DNA of 64,000 nt from Pseudocitrobacter vendiensis (GTDB taxonomy: Bacteria > Pseudomonadota > Gammaproteobacteria > Enterobacterales > Enterobacteriaceae), in the NCBI RefSeq assembly GCF_943590815.1, contig NZ_CALSBS010000003.1:124001-188000 (forward strand). Direction: 5' to 3'. Both the position numbers and the translations under genes were made by a program. Of the stretch, positions 1-10,473 are shown in pieces; within the stretch, counting starts at the first letter, position 1, and every line of letters starts with the position of its first letter. Below the pieces are notes generated by a model. It searched no databases. It was not told where the DNA came from and was given only the letters and a program-made list of their open reading frames with translations.

Positions 1-336
1 AAGCCATTTATTCATCTGCTCAATTTCTCCTTTTGTGCTTTAATGATGTCCTGCGCGAGTTTTCTCATTTCAGGATCTCTCCCGTACTTCAGCTCGGTTT
101 CAGCCATTGCTATTGCCCCTTCATGGTGTGCAACCATGCCTTTTGCAAAAGCCTTGTCGGGATCGGATTCATTAACGGAACCCATCATTTTGTCATGCAT
201 GCTTTTCATCCCTGACATATATTTCTGTGAAGATGCCGATGAGGACACATTCAGAAATTTTCATTTCTGAATGTTATGCGGAAATTGCTGGCAGCGACAG
301 CAACAATATAACAGAAAGAGTTTTTTTTATTTTCAT
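1..336 (-). pseudogene. DUF305 (CopM-like) periplasmic protein, broken
   Basis: Remnant of a small exported DUF305 protein, a family common beside copper and silver resistance genes. An ATG at 336 opens a clear signal peptide (MKIKKTLSVILLLSLPAISA), but the next codon is TAA. The conserved body (YMSGMKSMHDKMMG, then MVAHHEGAIAMAE with its HH and M residues) is read in a different frame from about 248. Near position 30 the frame shifts again: the expected C-terminus (EIEQMNKWL) continues in another frame and runs off the left edge. At least three lesions are therefore visible. It lies downstream of silE on the same strand, beyond a terminator. The family is seen directly in the HHEGA motif; loss of function is inferred. 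Confidence 0.75.
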
Positions 337-385
337 AAAATAAATCCTTTTCGAGTAGGTATTGTTTAATTGTAGCAGAGTCAGA

Positions 386-409
386 TAAAAAAGCCCCCAG
401 ACGGGGGCC
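386..409 (-). terminator. Terminator after silE
   Basis: On the minus strand a GC-rich hairpin (GGCCCCCGTCTGGGGGC) is followed by a run of T residues. It lies about 80 bp past the silE stop and separates silE from the DUF305 remnant. Confidence 0.75.
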
Positions 410-489
410 AAAATACAGCAACATAACAACATATTCCGCTTAAGGAATAATCCAAGGAAAGGGTAAATGCACGGGTATCTCAGTCACAT

Positions 490-921
490 TCAGCCAGCAT
501 TCATCATGCGGCGGTGTGCATCGGCCATAGCCTGATGCGGGCCGGACTGACCGTTATTCATGAATTCATGGGCAACAGCCGCTCTTTCATGGTCATTCAT
601 CGCCGCGTATGAGGTCGACGGGCTGGTAGCGGAAACGGGGTTATTCCCCATCATCTTCTGGTGACTTTCCGCGATTTTCTGGTGCGCATCAGCTGAACCA
701 TTATTCATAGTTTCATGGGCAATAATGGCTTGTTCATGCTGATCCATACCAGCTATACGGGAATCCCCCCCCTGAATCTGGGCAGGAGCGGAAGCAGACT
801 GCATCTGATGAGCAGGTGCCTGTGCATTATTGACACGCTCATGGATATTCACGGTTTCAGCGGCCCATGTCGCAGAAATTAATCCAAAACCTAACACCGA
901 AGCTATTACGATATTATTCAT
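490..921 (-). CDS. silE: Silver-binding periplasmic protein SilE
   Basis: A 143-residue protein, the usual SilE length. It starts with a signal peptide ending AETVN after AWA. The body is intrinsically disordered in style and rich in His and Met, with repeats of the type HE.MNNG..HQ.M and H..M (for example HERVNNAQAPAHQMQS near residues 27-42 and HRRMMN at the end). SilE family proteins bind several Ag(I) ions through such HxxM and MxxH motifs and act as a periplasmic metal sponge. The gene is transcribed separately from silRS, with about 230 bp of upstream DNA and its own terminator. It is closely similar to pcoE at the other end of the locus, particularly in the NNAQAPAHQMQS segment. Confidence 0.95.
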   Translation of the reverse strand: MNNIVIASVLGFGLISATWAAETVNIHERVNNAQAPAHQMQSASAPAQIQGGDSRIAGMDQHEQAIIAHETMNNGSADAHQKIAESHQKMMGNNPVSATSPSTSYAAMNDHERAAVAHEFMNNGQSGPHQAMADAHRRMMNAG

Positions 922-1130
922 GGTAACTCTCCATTTTTAAATCAATGATGTCCGGGAAATCACGACCTGTTTCTTCAGTTGTATCTCTGAAAATGCCAGT
1001 CTTCTCTGGCAAGTGACTGTACATTCATTACCTGAGGTACTCTGACGCTATGTAATGATGGAGTCGTCCAGACTTCCTGATAAGTTGCAAAAATTATACC
1101 GAATGGCTTCTGTTCGTAGCATGACAGGCT

Positions 1131-1148
1131 GATGACATCTTTGTAATA
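1131..1148. promoter_or_regulatory. Possible SilR box upstream of silE
   Basis: GATGACATCTTTGTAATA resembles the box before silC (AATGACAACATTGTCATT) at 13 of 18 positions. It lies about 210 bp upstream of the silE start and just past the silS stop codon. This spacing is long, so the site is tentative. Confidence 0.35.
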
Positions 1149-1151
1149 TTA

Positions 1152-2627
1152 TCAGTGGGGTATGATCGGATTCATTTTGCTCAGTCTTGGTACAGATAAA
1201 ATGAAACGAGTCGAGTGTATATCCGATTCCACGTGTACTTTTCCGTGATGGGCCTCCACGATTGACTTTACAATAGCAAGGCCTATGCCGCTGCCTTCGC
1301 CTTTTCGTTGTCTGGACGGATCCACCCGATAAAACCGGTCAAACAGCCGTGGTAAATGTTCTTCAGGGATTGGCCTTCCGGGATTTTCAATCATCAGCTT
1401 AAAACAGCAGTCCTGTTCACTTATTGAGACGTCGATCGCCTGTCCCTCCGGCGTATAGCGCAAGGCATTGGATAACAGGTTATTAATTGCTCTTCTGAAC
1501 ATCTGTGGATCCCCTTCTGCTAGACAGGACATCCCGTTAAACCTCAGTGTGATATTGCGTTCTTCCGCCCAGGCTTCGAAGAACTCAAAGACTTTCATGA
1601 CTTCGGCACTCAGGTCAAACATGACCTTGTCAGGAATCAGTTGATTATTGTCCGCCTGAGCCAGAAACAGCATGTCGCTGACCATTTTGGTCATCCGGTT
1701 GTATTCTTCAAGGCTGGAGTAGAGAATATCCTCAAGCTCCTGCTGCGATCGATCCTGACTCAGTGCAATTTCAGTCTGCGTCACCAAGTTGGTGATCGGG
1801 GTTCTGATTTCGTGCGCAATATCGGCAGAGAAATTGGCCTGACGGGTAAAAACATCCTCTATCTTTTCAATCATGTGATTGAACGAGATAACCAGTTGCT
1901 CCAGTTCAATAGGAACGCGAGCGGGTTCCAGCCGCGCATCAAGGTTTTCAGAAGTAATATTTTTAATGGCGTTGCTGACATTGCGAAGGGGCAGATGCCC
2001 CTGGTGGACAGTAATTCGAATGATCAGAATAATCAGCAAGCTTATCACGACGGCAATGGCAATCAGATTCTTTTTCAGCGCATCGAGATAGTGAAGATGG
2101 AAATTAATAGAGAGTCCGGTCAGCATGACATAGTGCTGCTGTTTACCCTGAAATATCGCCTGACCAGAGGAGGCGATAATTCTGTAGGTTTCCATTTTCA
2201 TTCCGGAGCCGGAAAACATCGGTTCAGCCGGATCTTCCACCGTCCAGAGAAACACGTCCCGGACGCGAGTGTGCTCGCTAAAGTCTGCTGAATTCAGGGC
2301 CGATCGTAATGCTGATCCCTGCGCTGAACTAAACAGCACCTCTCCCTGCGGGCTAAGGAGCAAAAGGGCAATATTACGGTAACTGGCAATCGACTCCTTT
2401 ATTTTACTTATTTTTTTCTCATCCGCATCCGCCGGAGACTGCAGTATTCGGTTCAGTGTGGTGCTGATTTGCTGCAGATCGCTGACATCCTGCTCGGCAA
2501 AATGCTTTTCAACGGAATGCAGCATAAACCAGGTAAACGCAATAAAAGCCAGTATTGTGGACAGACTGATGAAAAAGGTCAGCCTCAGGGCAAGTGAAAA
2601 TGGGCGTCTGGAAAACTTGTTACGCAT
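1152..2627 (-). CDS. silS: Sensor histidine kinase SilS
   Basis: A 491-residue membrane histidine kinase of the CusS/PcoS/SilS type, which senses periplasmic Ag(I)/Cu(I) and phosphorylates SilR. A first transmembrane segment lies near residues 13-35 and a second near 188-206, flanking a periplasmic sensor domain of about 150 residues. A HAMP region follows, then the H-box with the phospho-accepting histidine ([13 protein letters not shown]), the N-box ([12 protein letters not shown]) and the G-boxes ([11 protein letters not shown] and [14 protein letters not shown]). The start codon lies inside the 3' end of silR (8-bp overlap), consistent with translational coupling in a silRS operon. Confidence 0.95.
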   Translation of the reverse strand: MRNKFSRRPFSLALRLTFFISLSTILAFIAFTWFMLHSVEKHFAEQDVSDLQQISTTLNRILQSPADADEKKISKIKESIASYRNIALLLLSPQGEVLFSSAQGSALRSALNSADFSEHTRVRDVFLWTVEDPAEPMFSGSGMKMETYRIIASSGQAIFQGKQQHYVMLTGLSINFHLHYLDALKKNLIAIAVVISLLIILIIRITVHQGHLPLRNVSNAIKNITSENLDARLEPARVPIELEQLVISFNHMIEKIEDVFTRQANFSADIAHEIRTPITNLVTQTEIALSQDRSQQELEDILYSSLEEYNRMTKMVSDMLFLAQADNNQLIPDKVMFDLSAEVMKVFEFFEAWAEERNITLRFNGMSCLAEGDPQMFRRAINNLLSNALRYTPEGQAIDVSISEQDCCFKLMIENPGRPIPEEHLPRLFDRFYRVDPSRQRKGEGSGIGLAIVKSIVEAHHGKVHVESDIHSTRFILSVPRLSKMNPIIPH

Positions 2628-3300
2628 CCGGAACCTCCAGCATGTAGCCCACGCCCCGGACTGTCTGGATCAGTTTTGCCTCGTAATCATTGTCTATTTT
2701 CGCGCGAAGCCGCTTTACAGCGACATCAATCGCGTTGGTATCACTGTCAAAGTTCATATCCCAGACCTGGGAAGCAATCAGCGAACGAGGTAATACTTCG
2801 CCCTGATGGCGAATGAAAAATTCCAGCAGGCTGAACTCCTTACTGGTGAGTACAATGCGGTTCCCCCCGCGGCTGACTTTTCTGGAAACGAGATCAACCG
2901 AGAGGTCAGCCACCTTAAACTGGCTTTCTGTGATCACCGTGTTCCCCCGTCTCAGAAGAGTTCTCACCCGGGCGAGCAGTTCGGCAAATGCAAAGGGTTT
3001 AACCAGGTAATCATCCGCCCCCAGCTCAAGTCCTTTGACCCTGTTTTCAATCGTGCCAAGGGCCGTCAGCAGTAATACCGGCATCCCCTTTCCGGCAGTG
3101 CGCAGCATGCGGATGATATCCCAGCCGTTCACATCAGGCAGCATGATGTCCAGAATGACTAAATCATACTCGGCTGTCATGGCGAGATGATATCCGGTAA
3201 GACCATTATCAGCGTGATCCACTATGAACCCTGCCTCTGTAAGCCCTTTGCTGAGATATTCACCTGTTTTAATTTCGTCTTCGACGATCAATATTTTCAT
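2620..3300 (-). CDS. silR: Response regulator SilR
   Basis: A 226-residue OmpR-family regulator. The receiver domain carries the acidic pair (EDE near residues 7-9), the phosphorylated Asp in [13 protein letters not shown] and the conserved Lys in DDYLVKPF. The C-terminal winged helix ends with the typical [10 protein letters not shown] and TVRGVGYML. SilR is expected to activate silCFBA and silE from CusR-like palindromes. The gene diverges from silC with a shared 189-bp control region holding one good box. It is about as close to PcoR (19013-19693) as paralogues within one island usually are, so cross-talk is plausible. Confidence 0.95.
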   Translation of the reverse strand: MKILIVEDEIKTGEYLSKGLTEAGFIVDHADNGLTGYHLAMTAEYDLVILDIMLPDVNGWDIIRMLRTAGKGMPVLLLTALGTIENRVKGLELGADDYLVKPFAFAELLARVRTLLRRGNTVITESQFKVADLSVDLVSRKVSRGGNRIVLTSKEFSLLEFFIRHQGEVLPRSLIASQVWDMNFDSDTNAIDVAVKRLRAKIDNDYEAKLIQTVRGVGYMLEVPDA

Positions 3301-3369
3301 CTTGCTCCCCGGCTGGCTGCTAAGGTCATTCTATTGCGCTCACGATCGTTATCAACGGATTACAGCAAA

Positions 3370-3387
3370 AATGACAACATTGTCATT
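3370..3387. promoter_or_regulatory. SilR/CusR-type operator before silC
   Basis: The perfect palindrome AATGACAA-CA-TTGTCATT (8-bp arms, 2-bp centre) lies in the silR-silC divergent region, about 100 bp before the silC start. It matches the CusR box of E. coli (AAAATGACAAnnTTGTCATTTT), so it is the probable SilR binding site for silCFBA. Confidence 0.85.
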
Positions 3388-3489
3388 ATCCTGTCACCCG
3401 GCAAACAGAGAGCGTTCGGTAAAGTACCCCTATCAATACTCTGGACTTCATTTGAACCATTTACCAGGTCTGCCTGGAAGAGAAGCGTT

Positions 3490-4875
3490 ATGTTCAAATT
3501 AAAATTACTCAGCATTAGCACGATATTCATCCTGGCCGGTTGTGTCTCTCTGGCACCAGAATATCAGCGCCCGGCAGCACCGGTACCCCAGCAGTTTTCG
3601 CTGTCCCGAAACAGCCTGACGCCAGCAGTGAATGGTTATCAGGATACGGGCTGGCGTAACTTTTTTGTCGATCCCCAGGTTACACGGCTGATTACTGAAG
3701 CTCTGAATAATAACCGTGATTTGAGAATGGCTGCCCTGAAGGTTGAAGAGGCCCGAGCCCAGTTCAACGTCACGGATGCAGATCGTTATCCGCAGTTGAA
3801 TGCCTCATCAGGGATCACATACAGCGGTGGACTGAAAGGCGACAAGCCGACGACACAGGAGTATGACGCGGGTCTGGAGCTCAGCTATGAGCTCGATTTT
3901 TTCGGCAAGCTTAAGAACATGAGTGAAGCTGACCGTCAGAACTACTTTGCCAGTGAAGAAGCCCGTCGGGCCGTGCATATCCTGCTGGTTTCCAACGTTT
4001 CACAGAGCTATTTCAGCCAGCAACTGGCGTATGAACAACTCCGTATCGCGCGTGAAACGCTAAAAAATTATGAACAGTCCTATGCTTTCGTTGAGCAACA
4101 GCTGGTGACCGGGAGTACGAATGTCCTGGCGCTTGAACAGGCAAGGGGACAAATCGAAAGTACCCGCGCAGAGATAGCCAAACGAGAAGGCGATCTGGCA
4201 CAGGCAAATAATGCCCTGCAGCTTGTACTGGGAACGTACCGTGCACTTCCGTCAGAAAAAGGGATGAAGGGCGGTGAGATCGCGCCAGTAAAACTGCCAC
4301 CAAACCTGTCCTCACAAATTTTACTGCAGCGCCCGGATATCCTGGAAGCTGAATACCAGCTAAAAGCAGCTGATGCCAATATTGGCGCAGCGCGAGCGGC
4401 CTTTTTCCCGTCCATTACCCTGACCAGTGGCCTTTCCGCAAGCAGTACGGAGTTGTCCAGCCTCTTTACGTCAGGAAGCGGAATGTGGAATTTTATTCCT
4501 AAAATTGAAATTCCTATTTTTAATGCTGGCAGGAACAAAGCCAATCTGAAGCTGGCTGAAATTCGCCAGCAACAGTCGGTGGTTAATTACGAACAAAAAA
4601 TTCAGTCAGCCTTTAAGGATGTTTCCGACACGCTTGCGCTGCGCGATAGCCTTAGCCAGCAACTTGAGTCACAGCAGCGTTATCTTGATTCACTTCAGAT
4701 AACCCTGCAGCGTGCCAGAGGATTGTATGCAAGTGGTGCTGTCAGTTACATCGAAGTGCTGGATGCAGAACGTTCCCTCTTCGCGACACAGCAAACCATC
4801 CTCGATCTTACCTATTCCCGACAGGTTAACGAAATTAATCTGTTTACCGCGCTGGGTGGCGGCTGGGTAGAGTAA
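3490..4875 (+). CDS. silC: Outer-membrane efflux channel SilC
   Basis: A 461-residue TolC-like outer-membrane factor of the CusC/SilC family and the exit duct of the SilCBA tripartite Ag(I)/Cu(I) pump. The ATG at 3490 is chosen because it gives a lipoprotein signal peptide (MFKLKLLSISTIFILAGC, lipobox LAGC) and the family length; a longer reading would lack the signal. Two OEP repeats follow, with the family signatures ELDFFGKLKN and LLQRPDILEAEYQLKAADANIGAARAAFFPSI split across the sequence. It is the first gene of silCFBA and directly follows the SilR operator. Confidence 0.95.
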   Translation: MFKLKLLSISTIFILAGCVSLAPEYQRPAAPVPQQFSLSRNSLTPAVNGYQDTGWRNFFVDPQVTRLITEALNNNRDLRMAALKVEEARAQFNVTDADRYPQLNASSGITYSGGLKGDKPTTQEYDAGLELSYELDFFGKLKNMSEADRQNYFASEEARRAVHILLVSNVSQSYFSQQLAYEQLRIARETLKNYEQSYAFVEQQLVTGSTNVLALEQARGQIESTRAEIAKREGDLAQANNALQLVLGTYRALPSEKGMKGGEIAPVKLPPNLSSQILLQRPDILEAEYQLKAADANIGAARAAFFPSITLTSGLSASSTELSSLFTSGSGMWNFIPKIEIPIFNAGRNKANLKLAEIRQQQSVVNYEQKIQSAFKDVSDTLALRDSLSQQLESQQRYLDSLQITLQRARGLYASGAVSYIEVLDAERSLFATQQTILDLTYSRQVNEINLFTALGGGWVE

Positions 4876-4903
4876 ATTTATTCAATTAATCAGGAAATTA
4901 AAA

Positions 4904-5257
4904 ATGCGTAATTCACTTAAAGCCGTTTTATTTGGTGCCTTCTCTGTCATGTTTTCTACCGGTCTTCATGCTGAGACACATCAGCATGGCGATATGAATG
5001 CTGCCAGTGATGCTTCGGTACAGCAGGTTATCAAGGGCACCGGTATCGTTAAAGAAATTGATATGAATAGTAAAAAGATTACCATTTCGCACGAAGCAAT
5101 CCCGGCGGTGGGCTGGCCTGCAATGACCATGCGCTTCACTTTTGTTAATGCAGACGACGCTATCAATGCCCTGAAAACCGGCAACCATGTCGATTTCTCG
5201 TTTATTCAGCAGGGCAATATCTCCTTACTCAAAAGCATTAACGTTACGCAATCCTGA
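4904..5257 (+). CDS. silF: Periplasmic metallochaperone SilF
   Basis: A 117-residue CusF-family protein that carries Cu(I)/Ag(I) to the SilB adaptor. A signal peptide ends near HAETHQHG. The OB-fold shows the CusF metal site: His in KITISHEAIP and the Trp and two Mets in GWPAMTMRF (cation-pi Trp plus two thioether ligands). The gene lies 28 bp behind silC and 113 bp before silB. Confidence 0.93.
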   Translation: MRNSLKAVLFGAFSVMFSTGLHAETHQHGDMNAASDASVQQVIKGTGIVKEIDMNSKKITISHEAIPAVGWPAMTMRFTFVNADDAINALKTGNHVDFSFIQQGNISLLKSINVTQS

Positions 5258-5370
5258 TTAACAGTCCGGAGCGGATACATCCAGTGCGCCTGAACATTCA
5301 TTATGGGATCACTGTGAATGAATGATCGGGCGCATATGCCAGGTGTTTTGATTTTTCAGCGAGAAATTGT

Positions 5371-6663
5371 ATGGCTTCTTTAAAGATAAAATATGCTGCA
5401 ATAATTATCAGCAGCCTCATAGCAGGAGGGCTGATATCGGTTACTGCCTGGCAGTATGTAAACTCATCACAAAAAACAGTACAAACAGAACAAAAGGCAC
5501 CGGAGAAAAAGGTACTTTTCTGGTATGATCCGATGAAACCGGATACCAAATTTGATAAACCCGGAAAATCTCCCTTTATGGATATGGACCTGGTGCCAAA
5601 ATATGCTGATGAAAGTGGCGATAAAAGCAGTAGCGGGATCCGCATTAACCCAACTCAGGTTCAGAACCTGGGATTAAAAACACAAAAAGTCGCTCGTGGA
5701 GCACTGAATTACTCCCAGACTATTCCGGCTAACGTCAGTTATAACGAATATCAGTTTGTCATTGTACAGGCGCGTTCTGACGGTTTTGTCGAAAAAGTGT
5801 ATCCCCTGACGATTGGCGATCATGTAAAGAAAGGCACTCCGCTTATCGATATCACCATTCCTGAATGGGTTGAGGCACAAAGTGAGTTCCTGCTGTTATC
5901 CGGTACCGGTGGAACGCCAACGCAAACCCGAGGCGTTCTTGAACGGCTTCGCCTGGCCGGTATGCCGGAAGAGGATATTCAAAGGCTGCGTTCAACCCGT
6001 ACAATCCAGACCCGTTTTACCATTAAAGCACCTATTGATGGTGTCATTACTGCATTTGACCTGCGCACCGGCATGAATATTTCGAAAGATAAGGTGGTGG
6101 CTCAGATTCAGGGGATGGACCCGGTCTGGATCAGCGCTGCAGTGCCGGAATCTATCGCCTATCTGCTGAAAGATACGTCGCAATTTGAAATTTCGGTACC
6201 GGCTTATCCGGATAAAACATTCCATGTCGAAAAATGGAACATTCTTCCCAGCGTGGATCAGACAACCCGTACGCTTCAGGTCCGTCTCCAGGTTTCTAAT
6301 AAGGATGAGTTTCTTAAGCCGGGCATGAATGCCTACCTGAAACTGAATACCCAAAGCCAGGAAATGTTGCTGATACCAAGCCAGGCCGTTATCGATACCG
6401 GCAAAGAACAGCGCGTGATTACGGTCGATGATGAAGGCCATTTTGTGCCAAAACAGATCCACGTTTTGCATGAATCACAGCAACAGTCCGGCATTGGTTC
6501 CGGCCTGAATGAAGGGGATAACGTGGTAGTCAGCGGCCTGTTCCTCATTGACTCTGAAGCCAATATTACGGGCGCGCTGGAACGTATGCGTAATCCTGAA
6601 AAAGCAGAAAACAGTTTGCCAGTAATGCCTGAGCAGCCTGCAAATATGCATTCAGGACACTGA
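5371..6663 (+). CDS. silB: Membrane-fusion protein SilB
   Basis: A 430-residue RND periplasmic adaptor that joins SilA to SilC and receives metal from SilF. An N-terminal membrane anchor or signal (residues about 8-29) is followed by a heavy-metal-binding domain with FWYDPMKPD and [12 protein letters not shown], whose Met residues are the metal-transfer site in CusB. Barrel-sandwich, alpha-hairpin and beta-barrel regions follow. The C-terminus is Met/His-rich ([15 protein letters not shown]). The stop codon lies 10 bp before the silA start, so the two are translated together. Confidence 0.95.
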   Translation: MASLKIKYAAIIISSLIAGGLISVTAWQYVNSSQKTVQTEQKAPEKKVLFWYDPMKPDTKFDKPGKSPFMDMDLVPKYADESGDKSSSGIRINPTQVQNLGLKTQKVARGALNYSQTIPANVSYNEYQFVIVQARSDGFVEKVYPLTIGDHVKKGTPLIDITIPEWVEAQSEFLLLSGTGGTPTQTRGVLERLRLAGMPEEDIQRLRSTRTIQTRFTIKAPIDGVITAFDLRTGMNISKDKVVAQIQGMDPVWISAAVPESIAYLLKDTSQFEISVPAYPDKTFHVEKWNILPSVDQTTRTLQVRLQVSNKDEFLKPGMNAYLKLNTQSQEMLLIPSQAVIDTGKEQRVITVDDEGHFVPKQIHVLHESQQQSGIGSGLNEGDNVVVSGLFLIDSEANITGALERMRNPEKAENSLPVMPEQPANMHSGH

Positions 6664-6673
6664 GGAGACGACG

Positions 6674-9600
6674 ATGATTGAATGGATTATCCGGCGCTCT
6701 GTCGCCAACCGTTTCCTGGTCATGATGGGTGCCCTGTTTCTCAGCATCTGGGGCACATGGACGATTATTAACACGCCGGTTGATGCCCTGCCTGACCTGT
6801 CAGATGTGCAGGTAATCATTAAAACCAGCTATCCCGGCCAGGCTCCTCAGATTGTTGAAAACCAGGTCACCTATCCGCTCACGACTACCATGCTGTCGGT
6901 GCCGGGCGCAAAGACCGTGCGCGGTTTTTCTCAGTTCGGTGACTCTTATGTGTATGTCATTTTTGAAGATGGAACAGATCTGTACTGGGCCCGCTCGCGC
7001 GTGCTGGAATATCTTAATCAGGTTCAGGGTAAACTTCCTGCCGGCGTAAGTTCAGAAATCGGTCCAGATGCCACAGGCGTGGGCTGGATATTTGAATATG
7101 CGTTGGTTGATCACAGCGGGAAACACGACCTTTCAGAACTGCGCTCTCTGCAGGACTGGTTCCTGAAATTTGAACTGAAAACCATTCCGAACGTGGCTGA
7201 GGTCGCTTCGGTTGGCGGCGTGGTGAAACAGTATCAGATCCAGGTTAATCCGGAGAAATTGTCCCAGTACAGTGTCAGCCTGCCTGAAGTTAAACAGGCT
7301 CTTGGATCGTCTAACCAGGAGGCCGGTGGTTCGTCCGTTGAAATTGCAGAAGCAGAGTACATGGTCCGTGCCAGCGGATATCTTCAGTCCATTGATGATT
7401 TTAATAATATTGTTCTGAAAACAGGCGAGAACGGTGTACCGGTTTATCTGCGTGATGTCGCTCGCGTACAGATCGGGCCAGAAATGCGGCGCGGGATAGC
7501 AGAGCTTAATGGTCAGGGAGAAGTTGCCGGCGGCGTGGTGATTCTGCGGTCGGGTAAAAATGCGCGAGACGTTATCACAGCAGTAAAAGACAAACTGGAA
7601 ACGTTGAAGGCCAGCCTGCCTGAGGGGGTCGAAATCGTGACCACCTACGATCGCAGTCAGCTTATCGACAGGTCAATTGACAATCTCAGTTATAAGCTCC
7701 TTGAAGAGTTCATCGTTGTTGCCATTGTCTGTGCCCTGTTCCTCTGGCATGTTCGTTCTGCCCTGGTGGCAATTATTTCTCTGCCACTTGGCCTGTGTAT
7801 CGCCTTTATCGTCATGCACTTCCAGGGACTGAACGCCAATATTATGTCGTTGGGAGGGATAGCCATTGCCGTCGGCGCAATGGTGGATGCCGCTATTGTC
7901 ATGATTGAAAATGCGCACAAACGGCTGGAGGAGTGGGATCATCAACATCCAGGAGAGCAGATTGATAACGCCACCCGCTGGAAAGTCATTACTGACGCCT
8001 CCGTGGAAGTGGGACCTGCACTGTTCATCAGTCTGCTGATTATCACCCTTTCGTTCATTCCTATCTTTACCCTTGAAGGACAGGAAGGGCGTCTGTTTGG
8101 CCCGCTGGCGTTCACGAAAACCTATTCCATGGCAGGAGCGGCCGCGCTGGCTATTATCGTCATTCCTATTCTGATGGGATTCTGGATCCGCGGGAAAATC
8201 CCTGCCGAGACCAGTAACCCCCTCAACCGGATGCTGATTAAAGCGTATCATCCGTTGCTGTTACGGGTATTGCACTGGCCAAAAGCAACCCTGCTGGTTG
8301 CGGCCTTGTCCATCTTCACGGTTATCTGGCCACTGAGCCAGGTCGGCGGTGAGTTTTTGCCGAAGATCAACGAAGGTGACCTGCTGTATATGCCGTCAAC
8401 GTTGCCAGGCGTCTCTCCGGCGGAAGCAGCGGCGCTACTGCAGACCACGGATAAGTTAATCAAAACCGTTCCTGAAGTGGCCTCTGTATTTGGCAAGACC
8501 GGTAAGGCAGAGACCGCAACGGATTCCGCGCCACTCGAAATGGTGGAAACCACCATTCAGCTGAAACCTGAGGATCAGTGGCGGCCAGGCATGACTATTG
8601 ACAAGATTATCGACGAACTTGATAAGACCGTCCGTCTGCCTGGTCTGGCTAACCTCTGGGTGCCGCCAATTCGTAACCGTATTGATATGCTCTCTACCGG
8701 TATCAAAAGCCCGATAGGTATCAAGGTATCCGGGACTGTTCTGTCCGATATCGATGCGACGGCACTGAGTATCGAAGCGGTAGCCAAAACCGTGCCGGGC
8801 GTGGTTTCTGCTCTCGCTGAACGTCTGGAGGGTGGGCGCTACATTGACATCGATATTAACCGTGAGAAAGCCTCCCGCTATGGAATGACTGTAGGAGATG
8901 TTCAGCTGTTCGTCTCCTCAGCTATAGGTGGCGCAATGGTAGGTGAAACCGTTGAAGGTGTGGCCCGGTACCCAATCAATATCCGCTACCCGCAGGATTA
9001 CCGGAATAGCCCTCTGGCTCTGAAACAAATGCCAATCCTGACGCCAATGAAGCAACAAATCACGTTGGGAGATGTTGCTGACGTTAAAGTAGTTTCCGGG
9101 CCAACCATGCTGAAAACGGAAAACGCCCGACCAGCCAGCTGGATTTATATCGATGCACGCGACAGGGATATGGTGTCGGTGGTCAATGATATTAAGACAG
9201 CTATCAGTCAGAAAGTGAAACTGAAACCAGGTACCAGCGTGTCATTCTCCGGACAGTTTGAATTACTTGAACACGCCAACAAGAAACTGAAACTGATGGT
9301 GCCGATGACGGTGATGATCATTTTCATCCTGTTATATCTGGCATTCCGTCGGGTTGATGAGGCCTTACTTATCCTGATGAGTCTGCCGTTCGCCCTGGTT
9401 GGCGGGATATGGTTCCTGTACTGGCAGGGCTTCCATATGTCAGTCGCAACCGGAACCGGGTTTATCGCCCTGACCGGTGTGGCAGCAGAGTTTGGCGTGG
9501 TCATGCTGATGTATCTGCGTCATGCCATTGAAGCGCATCCGGAACTGTCAAACAAAGAAACGTTCACACCGGAAGGTCTTGATGAAGCCCTTTATCATGG

Positions 9601-9820
9601 TGCCGTGCTGCGTGTCCGGCCGAAAGCCATGACCGTGGCGGTGATCATCGCGGGTCTGCTGCCGATACTCTGGGGAACCGGCGCAGGTTCAGAAGTCATG
9701 AGCCGTATTGCGGCCCCCATGATTGGTGGGATGATCACGGCTCCGCTGCTGTCCCTGTTCATTATACCTGCCGCCTATAAACTCATCTGGCTGCGCAGAC
9801 ATAAAAAGAGCGTGTCATAA
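6674..9820 (+). CDS. silA: RND Ag(I)/Cu(I) efflux pump SilA
   Basis: A 1048-residue HME-type RND transporter with twelve membrane segments, driven by the proton gradient. The three Met residues that bind metal in E. coli CusA fall at exactly the same positions here: M573 (LLYMPS), M623 (PLEMVE) and M672 (RIDMLSTG). The proton-relay region ([19 protein letters not shown], with the conserved Asp) is present. It is the third essential part of the SilCBA pump and follows silB by 10 bp. A hairpin terminator lies 6 bp after the stop. Confidence 0.96.
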   Translation: MIEWIIRRSVANRFLVMMGALFLSIWGTWTIINTPVDALPDLSDVQVIIKTSYPGQAPQIVENQVTYPLTTTMLSVPGAKTVRGFSQFGDSYVYVIFEDGTDLYWARSRVLEYLNQVQGKLPAGVSSEIGPDATGVGWIFEYALVDHSGKHDLSELRSLQDWFLKFELKTIPNVAEVASVGGVVKQYQIQVNPEKLSQYSVSLPEVKQALGSSNQEAGGSSVEIAEAEYMVRASGYLQSIDDFNNIVLKTGENGVPVYLRDVARVQIGPEMRRGIAELNGQGEVAGGVVILRSGKNARDVITAVKDKLETLKASLPEGVEIVTTYDRSQLIDRSIDNLSYKLLEEFIVVAIVCALFLWHVRSALVAIISLPLGLCIAFIVMHFQGLNANIMSLGGIAIAVGAMVDAAIVMIENAHKRLEEWDHQHPGEQIDNATRWKVITDASVEVGPALFISLLIITLSFIPIFTLEGQEGRLFGPLAFTKTYSMAGAAALAIIVIPILMGFWIRGKIPAETSNPLNRMLIKAYHPLLLRVLHWPKATLLVAALSIFTVIWPLSQVGGEFLPKINEGDLLYMPSTLPGVSPAEAAALLQTTDKLIKTVPEVASVFGKTGKAETATDSAPLEMVETTIQLKPEDQWRPGMTIDKIIDELDKTVRLPGLANLWVPPIRNRIDMLSTGIKSPIGIKVSGTVLSDIDATALSIEAVAKTVPGVVSALAERLEGGRYIDIDINREKASRYGMTVGDVQLFVSSAIGGAMVGETVEGVARYPINIRYPQDYRNSPLALKQMPILTPMKQQITLGDVADVKVVSGPTMLKTENARPASWIYIDARDRDMVSVVNDIKTAISQKVKLKPGTSVSFSGQFELLEHANKKLKLMVPMTVMIIFILLYLAFRRVDEALLILMSLPFALVGGIWFLYWQGFHMSVATGTGFIALTGVAAEFGVVMLMYLRHAIEAHPELSNKETFTPEGLDEALYHGAVLRVRPKAMTVAVIIAGLLPILWGTGAGSEVMSRIAAPMIGGMITAPLLSLFIIPAAYKLIWLRRHKKSVS

Positions 9821-9825
9821 CCCTG

Positions 9826-9852
9826 AAAGGGCACCCCTGCGGGTGTCCTTTT
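9826..9852 (+). terminator. Terminator after silA
   Basis: AAAGGGCACCC pairs with GGGTGTCCTTT around a 4-nt loop, followed by T residues. It closes silCFBA before silG. Confidence 0.7.
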
Positions 9853-9905
9853 GCATAAATTCACCCTGACGTCAGGGTTTATATCGATAACATACAGAGG
9901 TGAGT

Positions 9906-10346
9906 ATGAAAAAAATAATTTTAATGACCCTGGCTTTTGGCCTTTCACTGCCCGCGATGGCGAGTGAAAAAGTGATTGATATGTATAAATCTGAAAACTG
10001 TGGATGCTGTTCCCTGTGGGGTAAGGCGATGGAAAATGACGGGTTTGAGGTGCGGACCCACGTCATGAATGATCAGGCTCTGTCAGCCCTGAAAGAAAAA
10101 TATGCTGTTCCTGCTGGACTGAGAAGCTGTCATACCGCGGTTGCTGGTAATTTGATCATTGAAGGCCATGTGCCTGCAGCCACGATACATAAGGCAATGC
10201 AGTCTGGTTCAGGGATTTATGGCCTTGCCACCCCCGGCATGCCTGCGGGGAGCCCGGGAATGGAGATGGGGGCCCGTAAAGAGGCTTACGATGTTATCGC
10301 ATTCTCACCGGAGGGCAGTAAAAAGGTCTTCCAGCGAATCGAATAG
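9906..10346 (+). CDS. silG: DUF411 metal-binding protein (SilG/CopG)
   Basis: A 146-residue exported protein. The ATG at 9906 gives a short signal peptide (KKIILMTLAFGLSLPAMA) and follows AGAGGTGAGT; an upstream GTG at 9900 is less likely. The mature part has the thioredoxin-like DUF411 fold with the CGCC site (ENCGCCSLWGKAME) and the conserved RSCHTA segment, which together supply the Cys and His ligands in CopG proteins. These proteins bind Cu(I)/Cu(II) and have been proposed to interconvert its redox state in the periplasm. The gene lies between silA and silP as in other sil loci. Confidence 0.88.
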   Translation: MKKIILMTLAFGLSLPAMASEKVIDMYKSENCGCCSLWGKAMENDGFEVRTHVMNDQALSALKEKYAVPAGLRSCHTAVAGNLIIEGHVPAATIHKAMQSGSGIYGLATPGMPAGSPGMEMGARKEAYDVIAFSPEGSKKVFQRIE

Positions 10347-10473
10347 TCAGCGGAACGGCTGATAACGGGACGCCGGCAGCAGGCACTCCTGTGCCGGCGA
10401 CATTCGTGGTAATCGCATCCATGACATAACCTGAATACAGAAGATGCTTCAGGTTTGCATAAGGAGAGTTACT

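Noticed and set aside
3187-3489. N-terminal extension of silC
   Set aside because: It crosses the SilR operator and overlaps silR; the lipoprotein start at 3490 gives the family length.
7673-8251. 192-codon minus-strand frame inside silA
   Set aside because: It is antisense to conserved SilA membrane helices, with no ribosome site or known family.
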